This document shows positions 32,295 to 41,179 of a DNA stretch of 64,000 nucleotides, piece by piece. Made by a program: the position numbers and the translations under genes. This DNA is from CP2-2F sp034432555 (lineage in GTDB: Bacteria > Chloroflexota > Anaerolineae > Aggregatilineales > UBA2796), in NCBI GenBank assembly GCA_034432555.1, contig DAOUBW010000002.1:9672-73671 (forward strand), read 5' to 3'. How positions within the stretch are numbered: the first letter of the stretch is position 1; each line of letters starts with the position of its first letter. The notes beneath the pieces were generated by a model. That model was not told the origin of the DNA, ran no database searches, and saw only the letters and a program-made list of their open reading frames with translations.

Positions 32295-34439
32295 ATGACC
32301 CTCAAGACCTTCCGTTTGGCGATCACCTGGCAGCAGGTGCAGTGGGCTGTGCTTGGTGCAGCCTTTCTGAGCGCAGCCAGCGCCATTGTGGCTTTCACCA
32401 CACTCACGCCGGCAGAGCCGGTGTCGCTTGGTGTTGGGCAAGTGGCGCCCTACGATATTCTGGCGCCCATCAGTCTGACCTACGAGAGCGACGTGCTGAC
32501 TCGGCTTGCCCGTCAGGCGGCTGCCGACGCCGTGCGCGATGTCTACGATCCGCCTAACCCAAGCGTGCTGCGCCAGCAAGTGCAGCACGCCCGCGACGTG
32601 CTAACCTACATGGAGAACGTGCGGAACGATCCGTATGGCACGCTGACGCAGCGCGTTGCCGATCTGCGCGCCATTGAAGGCTTCACCCTGAACGACGATC
32701 TGCCCACGACGCTGCTCAGGCTGGGTGAGCGCGAATGGCGCGACGTGGATGCACAGGTGATCGCCTTGCTGGAGCGCACCATGCGCGACCAAATCCGCGA
32801 GGATACGCTGTCGGATGTCTTGGCGCGCTTGCCCAATTTGGTCAGTTTCACAGTCAGCGAGACCCAAGCGGCTGTGATCGTCGGCGTGGTGCGGAATTTG
32901 ATCAAGCCGAACGCCTTCCTGAATGAAGAACGCACCCGTGCGGCACGGCGCGCCGCCTTTGATGCCGTGCAGCCCGTCACGCGCAACTTTCTCCAAGGGC
33001 AGATTGTGGTGCGCGGCGGCACCATCGTCTCTGAGGCAGACCTTGAAGCGCTGACCAAACTCAAGCTGATCCAGCCGCCTGATCAGCGCCTCCGCATTCT
33101 CGGTAGCGCGCTGATGGCAGTCCTGCTCATCACCATGTTGGGCGTGATTTATGCACGGCGCTACCATCCAAACCTTGTGGAAAACGTGCCGCTGCTCATT
33201 TTCCTAAGCAGCCTGTTCCTGATTTTCCTCGCGGGCGCACGCCTGTATACCTTGCCCGATTTCTTCCTCTCGCGGGTCTATCCGGTGGCAGCCTTCGCTT
33301 TGATTATGGTGGCGCTGACCGAAGCACGGGCAGCCTTTGCGGCAAGTTCTGCGCTGGCGGTGCTGATCGGCTTAACCCTGAACGCCTCGCTAGAGGTTAC
33401 CGTGTTGGCAGGCGCCGGCAGCATGGCGGCGATCCTCTCGCTGCGGCGCGCCGAACGGCTGGAAAGCTACTTTAGGGCAGGTGTGGTAATTGGCGGCGTG
33501 AATATTGTGGTTGGGCTGCTCTTTGGGCTGCTGCAAAACGCCGTTGATCCAACGCGCCTGCTGCTGACTATCCCTGCCAGCTTGCTCAACGGCATTTTGG
33601 CGGCGGGCTTAGGCTTGGTCGGCTTGTATGTGGGCAGCAGCCTGCTAAACATGCCCAGCAGCATCAAGTTGTTGGCGCTTTCTCAGCCAAGCCAGCCGCT
33701 GCTGCAACGCCTGCTGCGCGAGGCGCCCGGCACCTATCAGCACAGCTTGCAGGTGGCAAACCTTGCCGAACTCGCCGCCGAACGCATCGGCGCCAATGCC
33801 CAACTGGTGCGTGTTGGCGCCCTTTACCATGATATTGGCAAGCTGCACGCGCCGCTGTTCTTTGTAGAAAATCAGGCGGAAGGCGTTAACCCACACGAGA
33901 CGCTCTCCCCGCGGGATAGCGCACGCATCATCATCGCCCATGTGGTGGAAGGCGAGAAGTTAGGGCGCCACGAACGCCTGCCTACCGTCTTTATTGATTT
34001 CATCCGAGAGCATCACGGCACAACGCGCACGCTGTATTTCTACAACAAGGCGGTCGAAGCTGCCAACGGTGACGAAAGCGCCGTGAATCCGACCTATTTC
34101 ACCTATCCCGGTCCGCGCCCGCGCAGCCGCGAGTCCGCGATCCTGATGCTTGCCGATACCAGTGAGAGCGTTATTCGCAGCAAGCGCACCCGCGATAAGC
34201 AGGAGATTGCCGATGTCGTTCAAGAGATCATCCGCGCACGCCTCACCGATGGGCAGCTTGATGAGAGCGGCTTAACCGTGAACGATTTGAAGATCATCCA
34301 AGAGGTGTTCGTCTCCAGTTTGCAAGGCGTTTTCCATCCGCGCATTGCCTACCCAACCCTGCCGCCACGCGATACCCAAGAGCTGAAAGCGCTGACGGCT
34401 GGCGGGCGACCGCCCACGGAAGAAAGCGCTGCCTCATGA
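32295..34439 (+). CDS. PgpH-like 7TM receptor with cytoplasmic HD phosphodiesterase domain
   Basis: This protein has 714 residues from the ATG at 32295, with GAGG eight bases upstream; the GTG at 32292 is an alternative. One N-terminal helix (about 10-32) leads into an extracellular 7TMR-HDED domain (to about 265). Seven membrane helices (about 268-450) follow, and then an HD domain with HSLQVANLAELAAERI and GALYHDIGK. PgpH-type proteins degrade cyclic di-AMP. The C-terminus overlaps ybeY by 4 bp, and this gene order is common in Gram-positive-type bacteria. PhoH, often adjacent, is absent. Confidence 0.92.
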   Translation: MTLKTFRLAITWQQVQWAVLGAAFLSAASAIVAFTTLTPAEPVSLGVGQVAPYDILAPISLTYESDVLTRLARQAAADAVRDVYDPPNPSVLRQQVQHARDVLTYMENVRNDPYGTLTQRVADLRAIEGFTLNDDLPTTLLRLGEREWRDVDAQVIALLERTMRDQIREDTLSDVLARLPNLVSFTVSETQAAVIVGVVRNLIKPNAFLNEERTRAARRAAFDAVQPVTRNFLQGQIVVRGGTIVSEADLEALTKLKLIQPPDQRLRILGSALMAVLLITMLGVIYARRYHPNLVENVPLLIFLSSLFLIFLAGARLYTLPDFFLSRVYPVAAFALIMVALTEARAAFAASSALAVLIGLTLNASLEVTVLAGAGSMAAILSLRRAERLESYFRAGVVIGGVNIVVGLLFGLLQNAVDPTRLLLTIPASLLNGILAAGLGLVGLYVGSSLLNMPSSIKLLALSQPSQPLLQRLLREAPGTYQHSLQVANLAELAAERIGANAQLVRVGALYHDIGKLHAPLFFVENQAEGVNPHETLSPRDSARIIIAHVVEGEKLGRHERLPTVFIDFIREHHGTTRTLYFYNKAVEAANGDESAVNPTYFTYPGPRPRSRESAILMLADTSESVIRSKRTRDKQEIADVVQEIIRARLTDGQLDESGLTVNDLKIIQEVFVSSLQGVFHPRIAYPTLPPRDTQELKALTAGGRPPTEESAAS

Positions 34440-35011
34440 CCAAATATGATATTGGTATGATCATTGGTACAGAATTCTATCCGCATGTGCCGCGCAAGCA
34501 GCTTTCAAAAGCGCTCAAGCACGTGCTGCAAGCGCACGGCGTACCAGCCGGCGCAGGCATACGCCTCAAAATCACCACCGATGAGGAGGTGCGTGCGCTG
34601 AATAAACAGCATCGCGCTGTGGACGCGCCGACCGACATCCTCTCCTTTCCCGCCGAGCAGTTTTCAGAGGAAACGCTGGAGGGAATGCGCGCTGCGGCAA
34701 CCTTGCTTGGGGAAGCGGCGCAACAAGAGCTGGCTGAAATCGCCGAGAAGCCCTACCTTGGCGATCTGATCATCGCTATGCCGTATGTGCAGCGCCATGC
34801 CGCCGCGTTAGGGCACCCTTTGGCAGATGAGCTGGTGTTGCTGGTGGTGCATGGCGCGCTGCACCTGCTCGGCTATGACCACGACAACGCCGAACATCAG
34901 GCGCGCATGTGGCAAAAACAAGCAGAATTGCTGGCGGCGCTAGGCATCACCAGCATTAACGTCCCCCTATTTACATTTGGAGATTCTAATGAAGCCGCCG
35001 ACGCAGATTGA
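34436..35011 (+). CDS. ybeY: Endoribonuclease YbeY (rRNA maturation factor)
   Basis: YbeY is a zinc-dependent RNase needed for 16S rRNA 3'-end maturation and ribosome quality control. This 191-residue protein has the diagnostic HGALHLLGYDH (HxxxHxxxxxH) zinc site and the DAPTDILSFP block. It is longer than usual (about 155) because of an acidic insert of about 25 residues between LSFP and the YLGDLIIA strand, and a C-terminal extension. Its ATG overlaps the stop of the HD gene. Confidence 0.95.
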   Translation: MTKYDIGMIIGTEFYPHVPRKQLSKALKHVLQAHGVPAGAGIRLKITTDEEVRALNKQHRAVDAPTDILSFPAEQFSEETLEGMRAAATLLGEAAQQELAEIAEKPYLGDLIIAMPYVQRHAAALGHPLADELVLLVVHGALHLLGYDHDNAEHQARMWQKQAELLAALGITSINVPLFTFGDSNEAADAD

Positions 35012-35489
35012 GACGGACACTGCATCGCCCGATGCAAGGCGCCCGCGCTTTGTCTTTCATCCGGATACTTTAGAAACTTTGAACGCCCGCCCTGAAGATT
35101 ACAGCCCGATTGTTAGCACCAGCCGCCTGAACAGCCTGCGCTACGCCTTAGCCGGCTGGCTGTATATGCTGCGTTATCAGAAGAATACGCGCATTCAGGC
35201 AGTTTTTTCGGTGGCGAGCATGGCGCTTGCCCTGTGGCTGGGCTTGCCGCCGCGTGATTGGGCAGTCCTTGTGCTGATCATCACCATCAATTGGATGGCA
35301 GAGTTCATCAACGCCGCGCTCGAAGCAGTGGTTAATTTGGCGAGCCCGCAACTTCACCCGATGGCGCGTGTTTGCAAAGACGTTGGCGCAGCGGCAGTCT
35401 TGCTGGCAGCCGTTGCCGCAGTGATTATTGGCGCCTTCATCCTTGCGCCGCCGCTCTTAGAGCGCTTGCTGCCCTTATTTATTCAATAA
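34989..35489 (+). CDS. dgkA: Diacylglycerol/undecaprenol kinase family protein (DgkA)
   Basis: This 166-residue membrane kinase phosphorylates diacylglycerol or undecaprenol. The ATG at 34989 follows TTTGGAGA and gives a start inside ybeY (23-bp overlap). A soluble N-terminal extension of about 55 residues precedes three membrane helices. The active-site block EFINAALEAVVNL and the ARVCKDVGAAAVLLAAV helix are intact. Gram-positive members prefer undecaprenol, which fits a cell-wall role. The N-terminal extension is not usual. Confidence 0.88.
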   Translation: MKPPTQIETDTASPDARRPRFVFHPDTLETLNARPEDYSPIVSTSRLNSLRYALAGWLYMLRYQKNTRIQAVFSVASMALALWLGLPPRDWAVLVLIITINWMAEFINAALEAVVNLASPQLHPMARVCKDVGAAAVLLAAVAAVIIGAFILAPPLLERLLPLFIQ

Positions 35490-35510
35490 GGCGCACGTTT
35501 GTACCAATTG

Positions 35511-35519
35511 TGTTACAAT
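35511..35519 (+). promoter_or_regulatory. Candidate extended -10 of the AI-2E family gene
   Basis: TGT-TACAAT at 35511-35519 is a near-perfect extended -10 located 39 bases before the ATG at 35559. No clear -35 is present. The 69-bp gap after dgkA contains no other signal. Confidence 0.5.
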
Positions 35520-35558
35520 GCTGCCTGAGACTGAGAAAGTTCCACTAAAAGCGTAAGC

Positions 35559-36677
35559 ATGTTCCCAAGAGAAACACGCCGCAACGATACCAATGTCGTT
35601 CGCTGGCTATTGATCGCCTTCACCCTCGTGATCGTCTTGGTGGCGATCTGGCTAGTGCGTGATGTGCTGCTGCTCTCCTTAACAGCGGTCATTTTTGCGA
35701 TCCTGCTGACCACACCGATCCGCTTTTTCGTGCGGCATGGCATCAATCGGATTGTGGCAGTGCTGCTAACGGTCTTTCTGATCGGTTTGGTGATCGCGGC
35801 AACTTCGGCGTTGGCGCTGCCCGATCTCTTTGAGCAGTTCCGCATCTTGGTGGTGCAAACGCTGCCTTCCGCAGGGCAAGTCCTTCAGCGCGAATTGTCA
35901 CCCGAAAACCTGACGCTGCGCTTTCCCTTCCTGCGCGACTTTATGACGGAAATGAGCCTTGCCGATCTCACCAACCAGCTTTCGCAGCAGATCGTCAGCG
36001 GCTTGGCAACGGTCAGCGGGCAAGTTTTCCCATTCGTCACCAACCTTTTTTCGGCGCTGTTCAGCCTGCTGATCGTCATCTTTCTGAGCATTTATTTTGT
36101 GGCTGACCCTGATCCGCATTGGCGCGGTTTGCTGCGCCTTGTGCCGATTGGCTACCGCCCGCGTGCGCGTGAAATCCTGCTGAGTTTGGACTACACGCTG
36201 CGCCAATTCCTGCAAACGCAGATCGTCCTTATGATCCTGACCGGCACGCTGACGACCATTGCGATGCTGGCGCTAGGCTTGCCGTTGGCAGGTGTGCTAG
36301 GCGTGATCGGCGGCTTGTTCTCGTTCGTGCCGAACTTTGGTCCGTTGGTGGCCTTGGTGCCAGTTTTGGCGGTGACCATCCTCAACAGCCCTGAGAAGGT
36401 GGTATTGGTGCTGCTGGTCTACTTTGGCATTCAATTTGTGGTTGGGCAGATCGTCGCACCGCTGCTGCTGGGCAAGGAAATTCAACTGCCGCCCGCGATC
36501 ATCCTGCTCTCGCAGATCATCTTTGGCATCTTCTTCGGCTTTTTAGGGCTGCTGCTCTCTGTGCCGCTGGCGGCAATTGGCGTCGTGCTGATCCGTGAGG
36601 TCTACGTGCGCGACGTGCTAGGCGATACGGAAGGCAGTTTGCGCGTGACGCAAGAGTTTGAGCGCGTCTTGGATTAG
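35559..36677 (+). CDS. AI-2E (PerM) family transporter
   Basis: This 372-residue inner-membrane protein has about eight hydrophobic helices with a soluble loop between helices 3 and 4 (about residues 95-155). The C-terminal half shows the family segments GVLGVIGGLFSFVPNFGP and QFVVGQIVAPLLLGKEIQLPP. The family is named from an AI-2 exporter, but members include sodium or other transporters, so the substrate is open. It follows dgkA with its own probable promoter. Confidence 0.9.
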   Translation: MFPRETRRNDTNVVRWLLIAFTLVIVLVAIWLVRDVLLLSLTAVIFAILLTTPIRFFVRHGINRIVAVLLTVFLIGLVIAATSALALPDLFEQFRILVVQTLPSAGQVLQRELSPENLTLRFPFLRDFMTEMSLADLTNQLSQQIVSGLATVSGQVFPFVTNLFSALFSLLIVIFLSIYFVADPDPHWRGLLRLVPIGYRPRAREILLSLDYTLRQFLQTQIVLMILTGTLTTIAMLALGLPLAGVLGVIGGLFSFVPNFGPLVALVPVLAVTILNSPEKVVLVLLVYFGIQFVVGQIVAPLLLGKEIQLPPAIILLSQIIFGIFFGFLGLLLSVPLAAIGVVLIREVYVRDVLGDTEGSLRVTQEFERVLD

Positions 36678-36691
36678 CGTCACGCGCTTTT
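36661..36691 (+). terminator. Probable terminator overlapping the stop of the AI-2E gene
   Basis: AGCGCGT (36661-36667) pairs with ACGCGCT (36682-36688), and the T that ends the stem begins a run of four T (36688-36691). The 14-base loop includes the stop codon at 36675-36677. Stability is moderate, and a chance pairing cannot be excluded. Confidence 0.45.
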
Positions 36692-36707
36692 GCTGTCCTT
36701 GGCAGCC

Positions 36708-38021
36708 CTACTGCGAAGTGCCATCGCCTAATTCGCGCTGCACTTGCAGCCACGTGCGATAGCGATCCTGATCATCCGGAATCAGTTCAGGGCGCACCGG
36801 CACAGTGTAGGTGAACTGTCCGCCGTCAGCAGCGCGCATCCCAAAATAGTGGACGCTATCACGCGGGACGCTGGAGAGAATGCCCGGCGAATGGGTGTTC
36901 ACCAAAACTTGGCGCAGCGGCGGATTTTGCCCACCTTCAGGCACTTCCCGCTCAAGATCGAGCGCCAGTTCATACAGCACATTGACCATATCGGGCAGGC
37001 GCAGCGGCTGGATGCCGTTTTCCGGCTCCTCAAAGCAGATCACGCCGCGCTGTTTGGCATCATAGCGCAGTGCTGCCAAACCAAGCAAGCGCAGCGTGCC
37101 ATCGCTCAGCACGCGGGAGCTAAAGCGCGTGCCATCCTGCCCGATCAACTCGATCAGCAGCCGATCACCGCTGCTCAGCGTCTTCACTTCGACTGCCTTC
37201 ACATTGGGCAGCATGGTCTGCATCACTTGTGCAATGTTCGCCGCTGCCTCAGGCTGATCGCGCAGCAGGCGCGCCAACACAATTGGCAAATTAGCGCCGT
37301 CAGAGTGCAGTGTGGGTGCTGCATCTGCCGCGCAAGACTGCCGCAGAGTTTCCGCATTAAAGCGCAGAAAGCGCCAATTCTGCATGGCTTGCCGCACTGC
37401 CTGAATGGTCGGATAACGGACAGGATTAGCCGTGCCGAGCGCGCTCTTTTGCAGGTCGCCAATCTTTAGCCCTTCGCGTCCACCGGCAAGCGTATCCTGA
37501 TTGCGGTAGATGGTCGTCGCCGCTTCCTCGCCCACGGTGGCAATGTAGGGCGGACGTTTCTCGCGCAGCAGCCACGCCTTGCGCGCTTTACTCGGAATGT
37601 TGTCTTTATACCAAGCGTCTTTTGCCTCAGGCAGCGGCAGCAGCGATTCCGCTGTGATGTGCGCGCCTTCGCCGCGCCGCTCAAGGGTCAGTTCATAGCG
37701 CAGGCGCGTATTGGTTGGCGCAAACGGCTTATCGTTGGCGCCGATCACTTCCCGATCCAACAAAAGTTCGGCGGCAAGCTGAATGCGCTCGGCACGGCTG
37801 CCATCGGCGCGCAAGGTGAATAGCTCGATCGGCTCGCCGCGGGCGTGCAGCATGGCATCTTCCAACGAGTCGCCTTCGGCAAGGCGCGCCAACAGCGTGA
37901 TGGCATCAAAAAGGTTCGTCTTGCCAACGCCGTTCGGTCCGATGAAGACCATGAACGGACGGAAGTCCATCGCAAAGTTACGGAATGCTTTGAAACCGTC
38001 AATCTCTAAGCGTGTGAGCAT
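36708..38021 (-). CDS. RecF/OLD-like AAA ATPase
   Basis: This 437-residue ATP-binding protein of the SMC/RecF/OLD type has Walker A IGPNGVGKTNL (about 27-37) and an N-terminal LEIDGFKAFRNF start. An ABC-like signature VLSDGTLRLLGL (about 310) and Walker B VICFEEPENGIQP are present, and VLVNTHSPGILSSV holds the H-loop. It lacks a TOPRIM domain. Relatives occur in DNA repair and as parts of defence systems. It lies 5 bp after dtd, so no defence partner is apparent. Confidence 0.85.
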   Translation of the reverse strand: MLTRLEIDGFKAFRNFAMDFRPFMVFIGPNGVGKTNLFDAITLLARLAEGDSLEDAMLHARGEPIELFTLRADGSRAERIQLAAELLLDREVIGANDKPFAPTNTRLRYELTLERRGEGAHITAESLLPLPEAKDAWYKDNIPSKARKAWLLREKRPPYIATVGEEAATTIYRNQDTLAGGREGLKIGDLQKSALGTANPVRYPTIQAVRQAMQNWRFLRFNAETLRQSCAADAAPTLHSDGANLPIVLARLLRDQPEAAANIAQVMQTMLPNVKAVEVKTLSSGDRLLIELIGQDGTRFSSRVLSDGTLRLLGLAALRYDAKQRGVICFEEPENGIQPLRLPDMVNVLYELALDLEREVPEGGQNPPLRQVLVNTHSPGILSSVPRDSVHYFGMRAADGGQFTYTVPVRPELIPDDQDRYRTWLQVQRELGDGTSQ

Positions 38022-38026
38022 GTTTT

Positions 38027-38485
38027 CTACTTTTCCTGAGGTGCGTCGCGCTCAAGGATGAGCGTCACCGGTCCATGATTTGCTAATTCTACCAACATTT
38101 TCGCGCCAAAGATGCCTGTTTCGACGCGCCCTACGCCTGCTTGCCGCAAAAAGCCGACGAATTGATCGATCAGTGGCGCGGCGATAGCGGGCGGCGCTGC
38201 CTCGATAAAACTTGGTCGACGTTGCCCAACGGCGCTCCCATAGAGCGTGAATTGCGAGACGACCAAGGCGCCGCCGCCAATATCCAGCAGGGAACGATTA
38301 AATTTATCCTCAGCATCGGCAAAGACGCGCAGCACGGCAATTTTTTCGGCAAGCCATTTTGCCTCTGCCGCCGTATCGCCGTTGCGGACTCCGATCAGGA
38401 TCAGGAAGCCTTGCTCAATGGCACCAACCACCTGATCATCTACCCTTACGCTGGCATGTGTAACACGCTGCAAAACCACCCGCAT
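38027..38485 (-). CDS. dtd: D-aminoacyl-tRNA deacylase
   Basis: This 152-residue enzyme removes D-amino acids from mischarged tRNA. It shows MRVVLQRVTHASVRVD, the catalytic SQFTLYG loop (about residues 77-83) and the C-terminal NHGPVT, whose Gly-Pro forms the cross-subunit chiral-proofreading motif. The usual residue before GPVT is D; here it is H, a mild change. It lies three bases after murJ and 5 bp before the ATPase gene, suggesting one unit. Confidence 0.95.
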   Translation of the reverse strand: MRVVLQRVTHASVRVDDQVVGAIEQGFLILIGVRNGDTAAEAKWLAEKIAVLRVFADAEDKFNRSLLDIGGGALVVSQFTLYGSAVGQRRPSFIEAAPPAIAAPLIDQFVGFLRQAGVGRVETGIFGAKMLVELANHGPVTLILERDAPQEK

Positions 38486-38488
38486 AGC

Positions 38489-40084
38489 TCACCCTTGTTG
38501 CAAACGCCGCAGAATGCCCGCCGGAAGGCTGCGCGCCTCTGGCACGCCCAGCAGCACTGCCAAGCCCTGATAGAGCAGCGCGCCAAGCGGTACGCACACC
38601 ATCACAATCACCGAAGGCGATGTCTCGGCAAGCAGGCGCGCCGCCAGCCACACGCCGGCACCCATGCCCAGTGCTGCCAAGAGCGCACGCCCTGCCATGC
38701 CCAGCACCGCCCGATCTTCCAATGAGGCAATCTTGCGGCGCAGCCACAGCCACAGGATGACGCTCTCGACCAGCGTAGCGAAAGCGTTTGCCAGCGCCAA
38801 GCCGCCGTGCGCGCCCTGCCCTTCCAGATCGCCGCGCACCACCTGAATCAGCAGCAGGCTGAGCGCCACATTCAGCGCCAAGCCGCCCACCGCCACCGAG
38901 ACCGGCGCCAGCGTGTTCCGCAAGGCGTAGAAGGCGCGTGCCAACAGCTCTTGTAAGGCAAAGGCTGCCAAGCCTATGGCAAAGAACGCCAACGCCCAAG
39001 CGGTGGCAACTGTGTTGGTTGCCGTCCATGCGCCGCGCTCAAAGAGCAAGCTGATCAAGGGCTGCGCCAACACAATCAGCCCGAAGGTGGCAGGCAGTGC
39101 TACAAACAGCACGCCGCGCAATGCCGTTGCCAATGTGCTGCGGAAAGCGATCAGATCACCGCGGGCGCCGTAGAGCGAGAGCGTCGGGAAAATGGCGGTG
39201 CCGGCGCTTTGTGCTACCACGCCAAGCACCACGAACATCAGTGTGAAGGCAACGCTGAGCGCAGCAAGGCTGCCTTCAGGCATGGCAGAGGCAAGGATGA
39301 TGTTCACCACAAAATTCAACTGCACGGCTGCCATCCCGATCAGGCGCGGCAGCATCAGGCGCACGATCTCGCCGATGCCATCCGTGATGATCACACCATC
39401 AGGGCGCAACTGCGCCGCGAACGGGCGCAGCGAGGGCAGTTGAATCAGCAAATGCAGCGCAGCGCCAAGCACAGCGCCCCATGCCAAACCCTGCACGCCC
39501 ATGCTCGGCGAGAGCAGCAGCGCGCCGAAGATCAAGCCGACATTGTTCATGCTTGGCGCAAGGGCAGGCGCAAGGAAGCGCTGATTGGCATTCAGGATCG
39601 CCATGATCAAGCCGCTGGCGCTGAAAATGGCGACCGTGATCAACATGATCTGCATCAATTCGGCGGTGAGCTGTTTCTGGGCAAGGCTTGCCTGCGGCGT
39701 GAGGAGTGAATCCACAATTGGGAAGGCGATCAGCGCTGTGCCGACCGAGAGCAGCAGCGCAATCAGCGTGATGAGCGTCAGCGTGGCACGTGCCAGACGC
39801 CAAGCGGCTTCGCTGTTGCCTTGCGTCAGGTGACGGCTAAAGACAGGGATAAAGGCAGAGCCGAGCGCGCCGCCCGCCACAAGGGTAAAGAGCATCTCTG
39901 GCAGGCGGTAGGCGGCGTAGAAAGCATCCAGCGCTGTGCCGGCGCCAAAGACAGCCCCGATGATCACGCCGCGCAGCAAGCCCAGCCCGCCACTCCAGAC
40001 GAAAGAGAGGGCGATGATCGCGGAGACAACGCGCAACTGCGCCGCGCTCAGCGTTTGTCCTTCGGGTGTGTCGGTGTCTGCCAT
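38489..40084 (-). CDS. murJ: Lipid II flippase MurJ
   Basis: MurJ flips the peptidoglycan precursor lipid II across the membrane. This 531-residue protein has about fourteen helices and the family blocks GAGTALDAFYAAYRLPEMLFTLVAGGALGSAFIPVFSR and ALAPSMNNVGLIFGALL. The context with dtd suggests a constitutive growth unit. There is also a soluble 15-residue N-terminal lead with no signal. Confidence 0.94.
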   Translation of the reverse strand: MADTDTPEGQTLSAAQLRVVSAIIALSFVWSGGLGLLRGVIIGAVFGAGTALDAFYAAYRLPEMLFTLVAGGALGSAFIPVFSRHLTQGNSEAAWRLARATLTLITLIALLLSVGTALIAFPIVDSLLTPQASLAQKQLTAELMQIMLITVAIFSASGLIMAILNANQRFLAPALAPSMNNVGLIFGALLLSPSMGVQGLAWGAVLGAALHLLIQLPSLRPFAAQLRPDGVIITDGIGEIVRLMLPRLIGMAAVQLNFVVNIILASAMPEGSLAALSVAFTLMFVVLGVVAQSAGTAIFPTLSLYGARGDLIAFRSTLATALRGVLFVALPATFGLIVLAQPLISLLFERGAWTATNTVATAWALAFFAIGLAAFALQELLARAFYALRNTLAPVSVAVGGLALNVALSLLLIQVVRGDLEGQGAHGGLALANAFATLVESVILWLWLRRKIASLEDRAVLGMAGRALLAALGMGAGVWLAARLLAETSPSVIVMVCVPLGALLYQGLAVLLGVPEARSLPAGILRRLQQG

Positions 40085-40162
40085 TGCCGGTTATACCGTG
40101 CCTTCTGTGTGCCTAAGCGCCGCATAAGCATAGCACAGACGGCGGCGCTGTGCCTAGTGTGG

Positions 40163-40510
40163 TTAGTGTCGTGCGCTGCGCTGCTGCAAGCGCTGATCGG
40201 CGGTTGGATCAACGCCTAAGTTGGCGGTGATCGCCACTTCTTCCGCGTCAAACGGACGGCTGAGCGCGGTTGTTAGCACTTTCACCTCAACGCCTTCCGC
40301 AAGCTGCACGTAGGCGATGCCCTGTTCTGCCTCCATGCGCGTAAGCGTGCCAATTAAGCCGCCCGCCGTGATCACCTCATCGCCCACAGTCAGGGTCTGC
40401 ACATATTTGTTGTGCTTGCGAAACATGCGTTGGCGCGGCAAGATCACGAATGACCAGTAGGCAGCCAGCACCAGCAGCATCACAAACGAAAAGCCGATAA
40501 ACTCACCCAT
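40163..40510 (-). CDS. yajC: Preprotein translocase subunit YajC
   Basis: YajC associates with SecDF at the Sec translocon. This 115-residue protein has one N-terminal membrane helix (about 6-26), then the cytoplasmic segment PRQRMFRKHNKYVQTLTVGDEVITAGGLIGTL and a VQLAEGVEVKVL strand, all typical. secD and secF are not in the adjacent minus-strand region. It stands alone, 78 bp after murJ in the opposite order and divergent from ssb. Confidence 0.92.
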   Translation of the reverse strand: MGEFIGFSFVMLLVLAAYWSFVILPRQRMFRKHNKYVQTLTVGDEVITAGGLIGTLTRMEAEQGIAYVQLAEGVEVKVLTTALSRPFDAEEVAITANLGVDPTADQRLQQRSARH

Positions 40511-40576
40511 TTGGTGGTATCCTTTCCTAGTGTTTCTTTAGAGGGAATTATAAGGGCGCGCCGCTAAATTCGCCCC

Positions 40577-40605
40577 TTGTATATTCTGAACAAGCGTTCT
40601 ATAAT
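40577..40605 (+). promoter_or_regulatory. ssb promoter with LexA/SOS-type operator in its spacer
   Basis: TTGTAT (40577-40582) and a perfect TATAAT (40600-40605) are separated by 17 bases. The spacer contains GAAC-AAGC-GTTC (40588-40599), which fits the Gram-positive-type LexA core GAAC-RNRY-GTTC. The layout is the same as at the terminase promoter (12146-12175). ssb is SOS-controlled in several other bacteria, which supports reading the box as a real LexA site. Confidence 0.75.
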
Positions 40606-40688
40606 ATTACTATAGAGTCTGTGGCAGAATTATCTTATTTCCCATAGACCAGCAGCACGCCATAAAACGGCGAGAAGGACGGCAATCC

Positions 40689-41114
40689 ATGACCTTTCAA
40701 CAGTTGATCATCGTGGGCAATGTCGGGCGCGATCCAGAATTCAGATACCTTGAAGGCAGTGGGATCGCGGTCTGTTCATTTTCAGTAGCAGTCAGCAAGG
40801 TGACGGGCCGCGGCGAACAGCGTAAGGAAAAGACGACGTGGTTCCGCGTGACCATTTGGCGTGAGCGTGCCGAAACAGCCAGTCAACTCATCAAAAAAGG
40901 GCAGCGGGTGCTGCTGGTGGGTGAGGTTGAGGCGAGAGCCTACACCGATAAAGACGGCAAGCCGGCTGCCTCGCTTGAGATGACTGCCAACGAATTCAGG
41001 CTGCTGAGCGCTAAGGGCGAAACGGAAAGTGATCCAGCGGCGGCTGCTTCAGGCAGGCGCCCATCAGGTGGCGAAGAAGAGTACGGCGATGCGCCGGACG
41101 ATCTGCCGTTCTAG
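40689..41114 (+). CDS. ssb: Single-stranded DNA-binding protein
   Basis: This 141-residue protein coats single-stranded DNA during replication and repair. The OB-fold spans about 1-105, with QLIIVGNVGRDPEFRYLEGSGIAVCSFSVAVSK and WFRVTIWRERAETASQLIKKGQRVLLVGEVEAR. The flexible tail ends in DDLPF, the acidic tip that binds partner proteins. The promoter carries an SOS-type box. A longer 5' leader of about 80 bases precedes the ATG, and a weak GGACGG acts as ribosome site. Confidence 0.96.
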   Translation: MTFQQLIIVGNVGRDPEFRYLEGSGIAVCSFSVAVSKVTGRGEQRKEKTTWFRVTIWRERAETASQLIKKGQRVLLVGEVEARAYTDKDGKPAASLEMTANEFRLLSAKGETESDPAAAASGRRPSGGEEEYGDAPDDLPF

Positions 41115-41179
41115 CGCCATCCTCTAAACACTCAGCAGCTTTTCCTGTAGCATTTGCAAAACTGAGGAAAAGCACCCTT

